Shown here: piece by piece, positions 1 to 7,507 of the stretch | Numbering within the stretch: position 1 is the first letter of the stretch | How the letters are laid out: the number at the start of each line of letters is the position of its first letter | Position numbers and translations under genes: made by a program | Assembly: GCA_047606825.1 (NCBI GenBank) | Contig: JASGDY010000003.1 | Coordinates: 1 to 44,428, forward strand | DNA length: 44,428 nucleotides | Origin: Rhizosphaericola sp047606825 | GTDB taxonomy: Bacteria; Bacteroidota; Bacteroidia; Chitinophagales; Chitinophagaceae | Reading direction: 5' to 3' | The notes under the pieces: model-generated | Told to the model about the DNA's origin: nothing | Databases searched by the model: none | What the model saw: only the letters and a program-made list of their open reading frames with translations

Positions 1-95
1 ATAGTATAAACAAGCCCTTGAAGTTCTTTTTCGATTTCACATTTTATGTTCTCAAAATTGTCAACCCATTTTGATGTATATTGTTCTATTAGCAT
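1..95 (-). CDS. GrpB/UPF0157-family protein, N-terminal fragment at the window edge
   Basis: An ATG on the minus strand at 93-95 opens a frame that runs off the left edge after 31 codons. It begins MLIEQYTSKWVDNFENIK and continues with an E-rich helix and GLVYT. This matches the usual start of GrpB-family proteins (nucleotidyltransferase fold, UPF0157), which open with a 'YxxxWxxxFexik' segment. The function of that family is not well settled. The gene lies just downstream of the attC-like palindrome at 141-339 (45 nt between them), so it would be the next gene of the cassette-like series. The call rests on about 30 residues, so it is good for family only; the rest lies outside the window. 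Confidence 0.6.
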   Translation of the reverse strand, partial: MLIEQYTSKWVDNFENIKCEIEKELQGLVYT

Positions 96-140
96 TTTTG
101 TCTGTAACACTTTTGGTCTATCACGGTCGTTCCTAAAATG

Positions 141-339
141 ACGCACAACGGAAAAAGTATTGCTGAAGTGCGGGGGATTTCGAAGAACTGAAAGTTCAAG
201 GAAGACCAAACGAAGCAATTGCTTTTTTCGTTGCACCAAATTACAAAAAAAGTGGAACAAAAAAGCAATTGCGACAAAAAATGTATAAAAGTTCAACTTA
301 GACTTTAGCCCCGCATTTTAGCAATACTATGTTGTGCGA
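141..339. repeat. attC-like 199-nt imperfect palindrome between cassette-like genes
   Basis: The outer arms are CGCACAAC (from 142) and GTTGTGCG (331-338). Inside them AGTATTGCT pairs with AGCAATACT, and TGCGGGG pairs with CCCCGCA. A second inner inverted repeat uses GCAATTGCTTTTTT-type arms at about 215-228 and 257-272. Spacers between the outer and second stems are asymmetric (6 nt against 2 nt), as between the R and L boxes of integron attC sites. The ends resemble RYYYAAC/GTTRRRY with one deviation each. The TAG stop of the 327-905 gene lies inside one arm, as often in cassettes. At 199 nt it is longer than typical attC sites (about 57-141 nt). The structure is seen; the attC reading is inference. 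Confidence 0.55.
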
Positions 340-905
340 CGGAACAATTCTGCGTTGTTAAAAAAATCAAATTCGTATTCGATTGGAATTTCGGTTTCGT
401 GTCGTTCTCTAAATTCAATTTGGTAACGAAAATAATCTCCATATTCACTAATTTTGCTCCAAGGTTTTGGGTTTTTCTCTCCAAACATTCCTTTTTGAAC
501 GTAGCTGTCAATCGGAATATGAAAATATTTGTAGTTTTTTGAAATGGATTTTATTTTTTCATCTCCAAAAACAAGCCAATATTTTAAAGTCATATTTATC
601 CATTTTTGGCATTGTCCAAAACTTAATTCATTCCATTGAGTTTTTAATTTTTCGCAAAGTTTTTTATGTTCAAAGTCAAATTCAGTCTGATTTTCAAAGT
701 CATTTTTGATTAAGTTTTTCAGTTCATTTTCGAGAAACTCCAAAGTTTTTCCTTGAATTGAATTTCGCTCGATTTGAGTGTTGTTATTTTTTAGCGTTCG
801 GTTAAAATCCAAATAAGCTCTTTTTAGTCCAGCTTTGTAAAAACCTTGCTTTTTGTCAAAATACAATCTGATTAAAAAATCTTCAACTAGTTGTTTTTCA
901 ATCAT
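327..905 (-). CDS. Hypothetical protein, 192 aa, cassette-like gene
   Basis: I do not recognise a family. I chose the ATG at 903-905 (MIEKQLVEDFLIRLYFDK) because it overlaps the TGA of the upstream gene in an ATGA arrangement. A longer frame to 992 would lie inside that gene. The protein is soluble-looking, rich in Lys, Asn, Glu and aromatic residues, with no signal peptide or membrane segment. It has repeated WxxxxF/W patterns and a C-terminal part rich in Y, F and E (YGDYFRYQIEFRERHETEIP). It is translationally coupled to the zinc-ribbon membrane protein upstream. Its stop codon is inside the attC-like palindrome. The composition is AT-rich compared with the chromosomal genes from 1529 on, which fits acquired DNA. 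Confidence 0.6.
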   Translation of the reverse strand: MIEKQLVEDFLIRLYFDKKQGFYKAGLKRAYLDFNRTLKNNNTQIERNSIQGKTLEFLENELKNLIKNDFENQTEFDFEHKKLCEKLKTQWNELSFGQCQKWINMTLKYWLVFGDEKIKSISKNYKYFHIPIDSYVQKGMFGEKNPKPWSKISEYGDYFRYQIEFRERHETEIPIEYEFDFFNNAELFRRTT

Positions 906-1192
906 AAATTTCGGATTAAAATTCTTGCTACAAAATAAATTCCGGCACAAATTCCTAAACTGTACCAAAATCCTAAATCGGTTTTTGACCAAAGAATTGG
1001 GAAAGTCAGCATCATTGAAAAGAAAACCACATTGTCCAAAGACATTTTGGTTTTACAACTTCTACAAACGACTTTATTTTTGGTATGATAGTAAGTTTTC
1101 ATACCGCTTTTATTCATTGTTCTGGTTTTTCCCGTAATTAGTTCTGCGTAACTGTCAGCATTTGATTTTCCGCATATTGAACAATTTGCCAT
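902..1192 (-). CDS. Small zinc-ribbon membrane protein, hypothetical, 96 aa
   Basis: The start MANCSICGK at 1192 is preferred over an in-frame start at 1279, because it places a TAnnTTTG promoter box (1236-1243) 43 nt upstream and starts at a zinc-ribbon motif. C4-x2-C7 and C43-x2-C46 (CRSC) would form one four-Cys metal site. Two hydrophobic segments follow, at about residues 52-69 and 74-92, so the C-terminal half is probably an inner-membrane hairpin. It ends with TGA overlapping the ATG of the 327-905 gene, so the two are almost surely co-transcribed. No specific function can be given. Small Cys4 membrane proteins of this sort are common in integron-like and defence-like gene islands, but that is context only. 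Confidence 0.6.
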   Translation of the reverse strand: MANCSICGKSNADSYAELITGKTRTMNKSGMKTYYHTKNKVVCRSCKTKMSLDNVVFFSMMLTFPILWSKTDLGFWYSLGICAGIYFVARILIRNL

Positions 1193-1528
1193 CGTTGTTT
1201 TGGCGTGCGGTTTTAAGGTTATGTCGCACAACACACAAATATACGAAACTTCCATAAATTCCCACGCATTGTATTCCATTGAAAAACAATGGAATAGTTT
1301 TTGTTATTGTTGAGATATTTAAAATGCGAAGCGTTGTGGATATTCTAAATACGAAGTTGGTTTTTAGGCTCAGTCTATTTCTAAATTCATTCGGGACGCA
1401 TCACGATAAAAAATGATTTGCCAAACCAAAAGTTCAAAATAGGCTGGATAATTTGTAACGATAATCGTTTTTTTGCGGAACATGTTTCGCTGAACTAGGG
1501 CCATCCCGGGAATGAAGGTAAGGCGTTA
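1193..1528. other. Gene-free edge of the cassette-like region
   Basis: No supportable gene. It holds the GTTGTGCGACAT core (1221-1232, minus strand), the promoter box at 1236-1243, a perfect 10-bp inverted repeat TATTCCATTG/CAATGGAATA with a 5-nt loop (1272-1296, no U-tract), the short palindrome aacgat-a-atcgtt (1457-1469) and a near-palindrome gcggaaca/tgtttcgc (1475-1490). AT-rich up to about 1490, then chromosomal composition resumes, so the boundary of the acquired stretch is probably near 1490-1510. Confidence 0.4.
1236..1243 (-). promoter_or_regulatory. -7 box TATATTTG for the two cassette-like genes
   Basis: The minus strand reads TATATTTG here, a full match to the Bacteroidota -7 consensus TAnnTTTG. 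The box lies 43 nt before the chosen ATG at 1192. Directly after it comes GTTGTGCGACAT (1221-1232 on the complement), the same core found at the edge of the 141-339 palindrome. No good -33 TTTG was found. Confidence 0.4.
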
Positions 1529-2362
1529 TTACTTTTCATGCCTCTCTAACTTGTACAGTTTTCCGTATTTCTGTGTGTTTGCCTCGCTGGACAGCCAGAG
1601 GTTTCCTTTGGAATCAAAAGCCATTCCTTCCGGTTGTGGATATTGTTTCTTGTCCAAGGCCGCATATTCCACATATTGCCAGTTGCTGTCCAATACGAGC
1701 AACAGATGGTTGATGGAAGACAGTAAAAACCATTGTCTGTCCACGATGTTGTAGGCTATGGCGGACGGACGGAAATGTCCGATGGCTATATTGGCACTGC
1801 GTTCCAGCGTTTTGACATCGACGGTTATCTTTTTGCCGAAACCGGGTTCGCCGTTACTTGTCAAAGCCAATTTATAAACGATAATGTATTTTTTGTCATT
1901 TGGGATGGTCTTTGCCAAAACATAAAGGCTGTTGTCGGCGGCGTGATAGCACAGTCCTTCATATTCGGCGGCGGGCAGCAAACTTTTGTGCTGTGTTACG
2001 GGATGGATGCCTTGCGGAAAAAAAAGTATCATTCCGTCGCTTCGCAGCAGATAAAAGCCGTTGCCACTATATGCGATATCCTCAAAATCGCCTTTTTCGT
2101 TAGCTGTTTTAAATTCCGTCGTAGTACCGTCAACAGTGCCCACGCTGTATATGTTGGCAGATTCATCCTGTTCGGCATATAGTATGGAATCGTTGTTTTC
2201 CATAAAAGTGATTCCGGATACCTCTTTTAATTTCTTGGGAAGCTCAATCGTGGTAGCTTTTGCCGGGCTGTAATGTTGAAGCTCCGTTTCGGATGGCGCA
2301 TTGGTCTGTGCGCAGGCATTGAAAGCACATATTCCCCCTATTATCAAGAGTTTTTTCCGCAT
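1529..2362 (-). CDS. SdiA-regulated-domain lipoprotein (beta-propeller-like), 277 aa
   Basis: The N-terminus MRKKLLIIGGICAFNACAQ has a lipobox-like FNAC with the Cys at residue 17, so it is probably a lipoprotein anchored in the outer or inner membrane. The body has the repeats expected of the SdiA-regulated family: KEVSGITF, GDFEDIAY, YEGLCYHAADNSLYVL, FRPSAIAYN and PQPEGMAFDSKGNLWLSSE. Each blade-like unit ends in strands around short NxLY/NxW motifs. Such proteins are NHL/propeller-like; the substrate or partner is unknown. It is a stand-alone gene with 167 nt or more of non-coding DNA on the 3' side and a long gap on the 5' side. Family assignment is fairly sure, function not. Confidence 0.75.
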   Translation of the reverse strand: MRKKLLIIGGICAFNACAQTNAPSETELQHYSPAKATTIELPKKLKEVSGITFMENNDSILYAEQDESANIYSVGTVDGTTTEFKTANEKGDFEDIAYSGNGFYLLRSDGMILFFPQGIHPVTQHKSLLPAAEYEGLCYHAADNSLYVLAKTIPNDKKYIIVYKLALTSNGEPGFGKKITVDVKTLERSANIAIGHFRPSAIAYNIVDRQWFLLSSINHLLLVLDSNWQYVEYAALDKKQYPQPEGMAFDSKGNLWLSSEANTQKYGKLYKLERHEK

Positions 2363-2993
2363 ATTTTTTAAGTGGATTTGCTTTTTGGTCTTACCGTCCC
2401 GGATGGCTTGTTCAATCTACTTCGTTTTTTTACTTCTACAAACGTACATGAAATTTTTCAGTCGTGGATTGAACTATTGTGTGTAGTAGAGCACCAGCAT
2501 CTAAATTTTCCTATTGTGAAAAAACATCATGAATGCGTTGAACCGTTCGGCTACGGCTTCGGGAACGTTTCTTGCTGGCTGTTGAAACTATTTAGGGTCC
2601 CAACTGCTCCGCAGAAAACACCGCTCCCCCTGCCTCGCTTTCGTTGTCGGACGGCGAGATCTCGGAGCTCAAACCTGCGTTTATTTTTTCAAGAGAGAAC
2701 CCTATAGACCTTCTCAATACACCAATGCCCCCGTCTGCAAACAGCGAAAAGGAGCGTTGGCGCGGGAGGTGTTTCCGGCGTGGCTTGAAACTGCTACAAA
2801 GTTGCAACAGCCGCCGGAAATGTTCCGAAGCGTCAACCCGACTGGCGCGTAGCGTTCGCCTTTTGCGGACTTGACTTTTTTGCCACTTTTTTTGTCAAGA
2901 AAAAAAGAGGGACAGATTATATTAGTGGAGATAATTTAGATGCGTTTGCCCTATTGCGTGTCGGAATCTAACAGCGAATCGGCTTTATATTAC
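2363..2993. other. 631-nt gap with a GC-rich repeat-like segment, no confident gene
   Basis: The segment 2600-2880 is GC-rich and open in several frames. A 76-codon plus-strand frame (2644-2874, starting MSDGEISELKPAF) continues past its stop in a style (LFCHFFCQEKK) that I remember from non-coding repeats near Bacteroidota conjugative elements. That is memory, not a search. The minus strand has a 71-codon frame over the same bases. No ribosome binding site or promoter decides for either. I treat it as a degenerate repeat or mobile-element remnant rather than a gene. Confidence 0.35.
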
Positions 2994-3026
2994 AAAAGTC
3001 GTCCCTTGGAGAGAAGGACGACTTTT
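2994..3026 (-). terminator. Rho-independent terminator of the DUF3078 gene
   Basis: Perfect 11-bp stem AAAAGTCGTCC / GGACGACTTTT with an 11-nt loop, starting about 50 nt after the stop of the 3077-4018 gene on the minus strand. The T-run is part of the stem's 3' arm. Confidence 0.75.
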
Positions 3027-3076
3027 CATTTGTAAAAATATCCTATGGGTTAAAGAATCATAGGATATGTGTTAGA

Positions 3077-4018
3077 TTATTTGTTGTTGAACTTGTACAG
3101 CAGACCTGCACCGATGATGGACTGGGTCTGGAGACGTGCGCCGTTGCCGTTGGGGCCAAACAGGCGGGCGTTGTCGTCGTAGATGAGGTTGAAGTTCCAA
3201 GTGGCGGACAGCACGCTGGAAATCTTCAAGGCAAACATGTTGGTCATGTAGAAATAAATGTTTTGCGGATTGTCCAGATAATCGGAATACACTTCCGCAT
3301 GACCGATATAGCTCAATGTTTTTGTGATGTCGTGTTTGTAGTCCACGCTGGCAAATGCGCCGAACTGTGTCTTGATGGACTTGCCGGAGTCGACACCGTA
3401 CAATCCTTGTTCATTCAGGAGCTTGTCCTTGACGATAATCCATCTGACCGTTGCCGGGGAAATGTAAAACGTAAAGTCCTTGTTGGTCGCCGGGTGATAG
3501 GTAAAGCCAGGTCCGATAGAAACGTACGCAGGGCTCAGGAATGCGGACGAAAATGTTCTGGCTCCGTCGCTATCGTAGGTATAGCCTTTTGTTGACTGTG
3601 TACGGAAGGTAAACAAAGCGCCAAAATCCCAGTTGGGGTTGAGTGCATAGCCGTAACGTGACATCAGGTTGATACGGTCATCGTTTTTCCTGCCACCAAG
3701 GCTGGTTGTGTTGATGTAGCCATAGTTGAGGTTCAGAGCATTGTCCCAGGAATGTTTTCCTTTTTTGTAATAGGCGTGTACGTTGGCGAAAGCGTTGATG
3801 GAGAGCGCGTAGTCGTCCCCTCCGGCCGCCCAGTTGTTCAGGGAGGTCTGTGCTCCGTTGAGGTTGAGGATGCCGCCTACTAGCCAGGGCTTGTTGGTCG
3901 TGTCCGCCGGATCCTTGGTGATGGCTTGTTTGGATGCATTGGTGATGTCGGTACTTACCTGCGCTTGGACATAAATGGCAGCAGTGAGTAGCGATAATGT
4001 TACGACAACTTTTTTCAT
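3077..4018 (-). CDS. DUF3078 outer-membrane beta-barrel protein, 313 aa
   Basis: The start MKKVVVTLSLLTAAIYVQAQ gives a clean type I signal peptide with an AQA-like cleavage site near residue 20. A longer frame to 4096 would add a hydrophilic stretch before it and is rejected. The family marker is the segment PWLVGGILNLNGAQTSLNNWAAGGDD, followed by alternating hydrophobic strands (AYYKKGKHSWDNALNLNYGY, RYGYALNPNWDFGALFTF) and a C-terminal aromatic-ended strand (GAGLLYKFNNK). DUF3078 proteins are Bacteroidota outer-membrane barrels of unknown role. The gene is monocistronic, with its own terminator at 2994-3026. RecO lies 90 nt upstream in the same direction. Confidence 0.8.
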   Translation of the reverse strand: MKKVVVTLSLLTAAIYVQAQVSTDITNASKQAITKDPADTTNKPWLVGGILNLNGAQTSLNNWAAGGDDYALSINAFANVHAYYKKGKHSWDNALNLNYGYINTTSLGGRKNDDRINLMSRYGYALNPNWDFGALFTFRTQSTKGYTYDSDGARTFSSAFLSPAYVSIGPGFTYHPATNKDFTFYISPATVRWIIVKDKLLNEQGLYGVDSGKSIKTQFGAFASVDYKHDITKTLSYIGHAEVYSDYLDNPQNIYFYMTNMFALKISSVLSATWNFNLIYDDNARLFGPNGNGARLQTQSIIGAGLLYKFNNK

Positions 4019-4108
4019 CTGTGTATTTTTATGGTGATTGAATAGTAAGACAGACGGGTACACGTCTTGGTGTATCCTTTCGTATCCTAGGAACATGATG
4101 GATGAGTG

Positions 4109-4843
4109 TCAACAAAATAAGGTTTCGAGCACTGATAGGCTTTTTAATGTTTTATAGTTGTCGACATGGATTTTCAGGTACTCCTGCAAGGCATTCAGTA
4201 TATATGCCCTGTCGCTGCCACTGAATGGCACTTGTGCCCAGTCCGCACGGTACAAGATGTCGTTTACAAACTTGGCGTGCGCTCCTTTTACGTAAAAAGG
4301 ATGCAGGGGGACCTGTCGTGAAAAAGAGCCTTGTTCAAAATCTAATACGTCAAAGTTAACGGCATCGTATATACCAGACAAACTAAATCCCGATTTTCCT
4401 AAAATTTTTAAGGTGAGGTAAACGGGGAAATTGGAAACCTCTGCCGTAGGTAATCTGTCCAGCATCAGCAAAAGCTGTACCAGTTCTTCAAAAAAAAATG
4501 GATCAGGCTCCGGTTCGGTAATCAGGTTGTCGAGCAGTTCCACGCAATAGGTGATAATCGTGTGCCGCCTGACTTCGACATACATATTGGTAAATATGTT
4601 GCAGTATTGGTATTCTTTGATGTATTGGAGTTCGCGCAGCGTGTTGTGGTACACTTCCAGTTCGAGTATCGCGCCCGGCTGGAAATAATGGCTGTCGGCT
4701 GATTTCTTGCGGGTTTGTTTGCGTACGCCTTTGACCAGGTAATGCTGCATGCCGAAGCTTTCCGTATAGATATGCGTGATTATACTGGTCTCACCATATC
4801 GGATGGTGCTGACGACGATGCCTCTGGTTTTGTGTATAGCCAT
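4109..4843 (-). CDS. recO: DNA repair protein RecO, 244 aa
   Basis: RecO acts in the RecFOR pathway: it binds ssDNA and SSB and helps load RecA at gaps. The ATG at 4841-4843 gives MAIHKTRGIVVSTIRYGETSIITHIYT, the usual RecO opening (an OB fold at about residues 1-80 with KGVRK). The helical C-terminal part follows (EYQYCNIF...ELLDNLI...FFFEELVQLLLMLD). It lacks the four-Cys zinc motif seen in some RecO proteins, as is common in Bacteroidota. The earlier in-frame start at 4915 lies inside the hairpin at 4858-4911 and would add a Ser/Lys/Phe-rich non-homologous leader, so I reject it. carB ends 86 nt upstream but is separated by the terminator. Confidence 0.9.
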   Translation of the reverse strand: MAIHKTRGIVVSTIRYGETSIITHIYTESFGMQHYLVKGVRKQTRKKSADSHYFQPGAILELEVYHNTLRELQYIKEYQYCNIFTNMYVEVRRHTIITYCVELLDNLITEPEPDPFFFEELVQLLLMLDRLPTAEVSNFPVYLTLKILGKSGFSLSGIYDAVNFDVLDFEQGSFSRQVPLHPFYVKGAHAKFVNDILYRADWAQVPFSGSDRAYILNALQEYLKIHVDNYKTLKSLSVLETLFC

Positions 4844-4857
4844 GAAACTAAAAAGTA

Positions 4858-4911
4858 AAAAGTCAAAAACAAAAAGTAACCATAAGCAATGACTTTTTGT
4901 TTTTGACTTTT
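4858..4911 (-). terminator. 20-bp perfect inverted repeat closing carB
   Basis: AAAAGTCAAAAACAAAAAGT (4858-4877) is the exact reverse complement of 4892-4911, with a 14-nt loop. On the minus strand it follows the carB stop by about 18 nt and is followed by a T-rich tract, then the recO start 15 nt later. It probably terminates carB. A and T make up most of the stem, so it is less stable than its length suggests. A 12-bp palindrome TGACTTAAGTCA (4918-4929) lies between the carB stop and this hairpin. Confidence 0.55.
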
Positions 4912-4929
4912 CCATTTTGACTTAAGTCA

Positions 4930-6576
4930 TTATCCTTCAAAAGTGCTGTAAAAATAAGGCGTCTTGGCCTCAAATTCCGCACTGCAAGTGTCCACCATTT
5001 TGTAGGAACGCGTGATGCCGGCAGCCTTACGTTTTTGGTAAATCTGGTCTTCCGTGCATTTGCCCTGCAATACTTTTGCCAACTGCGCGTCGCCGAAACC
5101 TTCTTTTTTGGCTTCTTTCAAGAGCTCAATAGGTAGGGTTTCGATGCTGTATTGCGCGATTTCTTTTTCCAGGATGCAAAGGTCGTTGAGCTGGTTGATG
5201 AACCATTTGTCGATGCGCGTTGCCTGACAGATGGTTTTGACGGTCACGCCTTTCATCAATGCTTCCTTGATTTTGAAGATGCGGTCCCATTTCGGGGTTT
5301 TTATCTGCTCGATGAGCTCTTCCGCCTTGTGTTTTTCTTCGGAGTAGATGCCCAGTCCCAATGCTTTGTTTTCCAGGCTCTGGCAGGCTTTCTGGATGGC
5401 TTCGTTGAAGCTCCTGCCGATGGCCATGACTTCGCCGACGCTTTTCATCTGTAGACCCAACGTGTCGTCTGCACCTTTGAACTTGTCAAAATTCCAACGT
5501 GGTATTTTAACGATCACATAGTCGAGTGCCGGTTCGAAGTAGGCGGAAGTCGTTTTCGTGATTTGGTTTTTCAGCTCGTCCAAGTTGTAGCCGATGGCGA
5601 GTTTGGCAGCGATTTTTGCAATGGGATAACCAGTCGCTTTGGATGCCAATGCGGAGGAACGGCTCACGCGCGGATTGATTTCGATGATGATGATTTCTTC
5701 TGTTTCGGGGTTGAGTGCAAACTGCACGTTGCAGCCGCCCGAGAAATTGCCTAGGTCGCGCATGACCTCGATGGCGGTGTTGCGCATCAACTGAAAAGCG
5801 GTGTCGCTCAGCGTCATCGTCGGTGCAACGGTAATGCTGTCGCCCGTGTGCACGCCCATCGGGTCAAAGTTTTCGATGGAGCAGATGATGGCAACGTTGT
5901 CCGCAGCGTCGCGCAACAATTCCAGTTCGTATTCCTTCCAGCCCAGCACGGCTTTTTCGACCAATACTTCATGTATCGGCGAAGCTTGCAGCCCGTGGGT
6001 CAGTTTTTCGTCAAGTTCGTCTTTGGTATGGACAAATCCGCCGCCAGTGCCGCCAAGCGTAAACGACGGACGTATAACTAATGGAAAACCAATCTTCTGT
6101 GCGGCTTCCTTACCTTCGAGGAAACTGTTGGCAATCATCGCGGGAGCGACGGGAACACCGAGTTCGATCATCCAGTTGCGGAAAAGGTCGCGGTCTTCGG
6201 CCTTGTCGATGGCCTTGATGTCCACGCCGATGAGGCGCACGTTGTATTTTTCCCAGATGCCTTGTTCTTCGACTTCTTTCGCGAGGTTCAGCGCGGTCTG
6301 TCCGCCCATTGTCGGCAGTACGGCGTCGATGTCGTTTTCCTGCAAAATCTTTTCGATGCTTTCAGGTGTCAGGGGCAGGAGGTACACGCGATCCGCCATC
6401 AGCGGGTCGGTCATGATCGTCGCAGGGTTGCTGTTGATCAACGTGACCTTGATGCCTTCCTCGCGGAGGCTGCGCGCCGCTTGCGTACCCGAATAGTCAA
6501 ATTCGCAAGCCTGGCCGATGATGATCGGGCCGGAACCAATGATAAGAACCGATTTGATGGAATTGTCTTTAGGCAT
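4930..6576 (-). CDS. carB: Carbamoyl-phosphate synthase large subunit, N-terminal half as a separate gene, 548 aa
   Basis: CarB makes carbamoyl phosphate for pyrimidine and arginine synthesis. This protein holds only the first half: the carboxyphosphate ATP-grasp domain (SGPIIIGQACEFDYSGTQA at residues 14-32, RPSFTLGGTGGGF, VEKAVLGWKEYELE, INPRVSRSSALASKATGYP) and the oligomerisation domain up to YKMVDTCSAEFEAKTPYFYST. It stops at the linker (TFEG, then TAA), exactly where a full CarB of 900-1070 residues would go on to its second ATP-grasp half. No frameshift is visible and the next gene is recO. Known split CarB proteins (for example Aquifex and methanogens) break at the same place. The second half must be elsewhere in the genome if the enzyme works. 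A TAATTTTG box lies 22 nt upstream. Confidence 0.88.
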   Translation of the reverse strand: MPKDNSIKSVLIIGSGPIIIGQACEFDYSGTQAARSLREEGIKVTLINSNPATIMTDPLMADRVYLLPLTPESIEKILQENDIDAVLPTMGGQTALNLAKEVEEQGIWEKYNVRLIGVDIKAIDKAEDRDLFRNWMIELGVPVAPAMIANSFLEGKEAAQKIGFPLVIRPSFTLGGTGGGFVHTKDELDEKLTHGLQASPIHEVLVEKAVLGWKEYELELLRDAADNVAIICSIENFDPMGVHTGDSITVAPTMTLSDTAFQLMRNTAIEVMRDLGNFSGGCNVQFALNPETEEIIIIEINPRVSRSSALASKATGYPIAKIAAKLAIGYNLDELKNQITKTTSAYFEPALDYVIVKIPRWNFDKFKGADDTLGLQMKSVGEVMAIGRSFNEAIQKACQSLENKALGLGIYSEEKHKAEELIEQIKTPKWDRIFKIKEALMKGVTVKTICQATRIDKWFINQLNDLCILEKEIAQYSIETLPIELLKEAKKEGFGDAQLAKVLQGKCTEDQIYQKRKAAGITRSYKMVDTCSAEFEAKTPYFYSTFEG

Positions 6577-6598
6577 GATAGAAAAAAATAAAATTTTG

Positions 6599-6606
6599 CA
6601 AAATTA
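6599..6606 (-). promoter_or_regulatory. -7 box TAATTTTG for carB
   Basis: Minus-strand TAATTTTG fits TAnnTTTG, 22 nt before the carB ATG. No convincing -33 TTTG at the right distance. Confidence 0.45.
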
Positions 6607-6735
6607 AGGTGGAAAAATGACTTTTGGGCGGTTAATTTTTGGATAAAGTAAAAGGGTAAGGGCAATAGCAAAAAGCCTGACGCGAAGGGAACATGCTTTA
6701 TTATACTTCAATTAGTGACTTGACAGAAAAAGAAC

Positions 6736-6760
6736 ACCTCCGCAGGAATGACGCGGAGGT
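6736..6760 (-). terminator. Hairpin terminator of the TrmH-like gene, with the repeat tail GTGTTCTTTTTCTG
   Basis: 8-bp stem ACCTCCGC/GCGGAGGT around AGGAATGAC; on the minus strand it is followed by GTTCTTTTTCTGTC. It lies about 105 nt after the stop of the 6864-7403 gene. The tail and the inner GTCATTCC match the palindromic element at 20240-20409. Confidence 0.6.
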
Positions 6761-6863
6761 CTCTATCATTTATATGCGTGTTCAATTTCATTATATTATC
6801 CCTTGCGAAGTATATATCATCGCTAAAAATCGGTGTCATTTTTCTTGAGCTATATCGATAGCG

Positions 6864-7403
6864 TTAGGCGTTGAACACCAAATACCTTTTGGACAGTTCC
6901 CAGATGACGATGCCCGCCGCCACGGAGACGTTGAGCGAATGCTTGGTGCCGAACTGAGGGATTTCGATGCTGCCGTCGCAGCGGTTCAATACTTCTTCGT
7001 CCACGCCTTCGACCTCGTTGCCCAGTACGATGGCGATTTTTTCTTTTTTGTCAAAAGAAAAATCCCCCAACGCGATGCTGTCGTCCACTTGCTCGATGCC
7101 GTAGATTTTGTAACCACCGTTTTTCAGTTCGGTCACGGCATCCAAAGTGGATTCTTTGTACAGCCAGTCGACCGTTTCCGTGGCGCCGAGCGCGGTCTTG
7201 TGGATATCGCGGTGCGGCGGTCGGGGCGTGAAACCGCAAAGGATGATGCTGTGGACTAAAAAAGCATCCGAACTGCGGAAGATGCTGCCGACGTTGTGCA
7301 TGCTTCGGATGTTGTCCAATATAACGACGAGCGGGATTTTTTCCGCCTGTTTAAACTCCTCGACCGAAATGCGGTTGAGGTCGTCCATGCTCAGTTTTTG
7401 CAA
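6864..7403 (-). CDS. TrmH/SpoU-family RNA 2'-O-methyltransferase, 179 aa
   Basis: A SPOUT-fold enzyme that transfers a methyl group from S-adenosylmethionine to a ribose 2'-OH of tRNA or rRNA. The three family motifs are visible: motif 1 NIRSMHNVGSIFRSSDAF (about residues 31-48), motif 2 IVLGNEVEGVDEEVL (about 125-139) and motif 3 IEIPQFGTKHSLNVSVAAGIVIWEL (about 146-170), which makes the knotted cofactor pocket. No N-terminal substrate-binding domain is present, which is typical of the short Bacteroidota form. The frame opens with TTG at 7401-7403 (MQKLSMDDLNRIS). An ATG five codons later (7388) is possible, but homologues I recall keep the extra residues. Target nucleotide not predictable. 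Confidence 0.85.
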   Translation of the reverse strand: MQKLSMDDLNRISVEEFKQAEKIPLVVILDNIRSMHNVGSIFRSSDAFLVHSIILCGFTPRPPHRDIHKTALGATETVDWLYKESTLDAVTELKNGGYKIYGIEQVDDSIALGDFSFDKKEKIAIVLGNEVEGVDEEVLNRCDGSIEIPQFGTKHSLNVSVAAGIVIWELSKRYLVFNA

Positions 7404-7426
7404 GATTGATAAGGTTATTTAGTTTT

Positions 7427-7494
7427 CACACAATGGAACAAAGTTTACCACGTACACAACGTTGTGTCTTGCGTTTTCTTTGTTGCTTTGTGTG
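7427..7494. repeat. Nested inverted repeat between two minus-strand genes
   Basis: Outer arms CACACAATGGAACAAAG (7427-7443) and CTTTGTTGCTTTGTGTG (7478-7494) pair at 15 of 17 positions. Inside them lies the perfect 14-bp palindrome ACACAACGTTGTGT (7454-7467). It fills most of the space between the genes at 6864-7403 and 7508-8023 and may act as a terminator or RNA-processing structure; no U-tract follows. Confidence 0.45.
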
Positions 7495-7507
7495 CAATGA
7501 CGATTCG

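Noticed and set aside
89..277. 62-codon minus-strand frame
   Set aside because: It lies across the attC-like palindrome and overlaps the GrpB start; no coding likeness.
1272..1296. Perfect inverted repeat TATTCCATTG/CAATGGAATA as a terminator
   Set aside because: No T-run on either strand and no gene ending nearby; left as an unexplained small palindrome.
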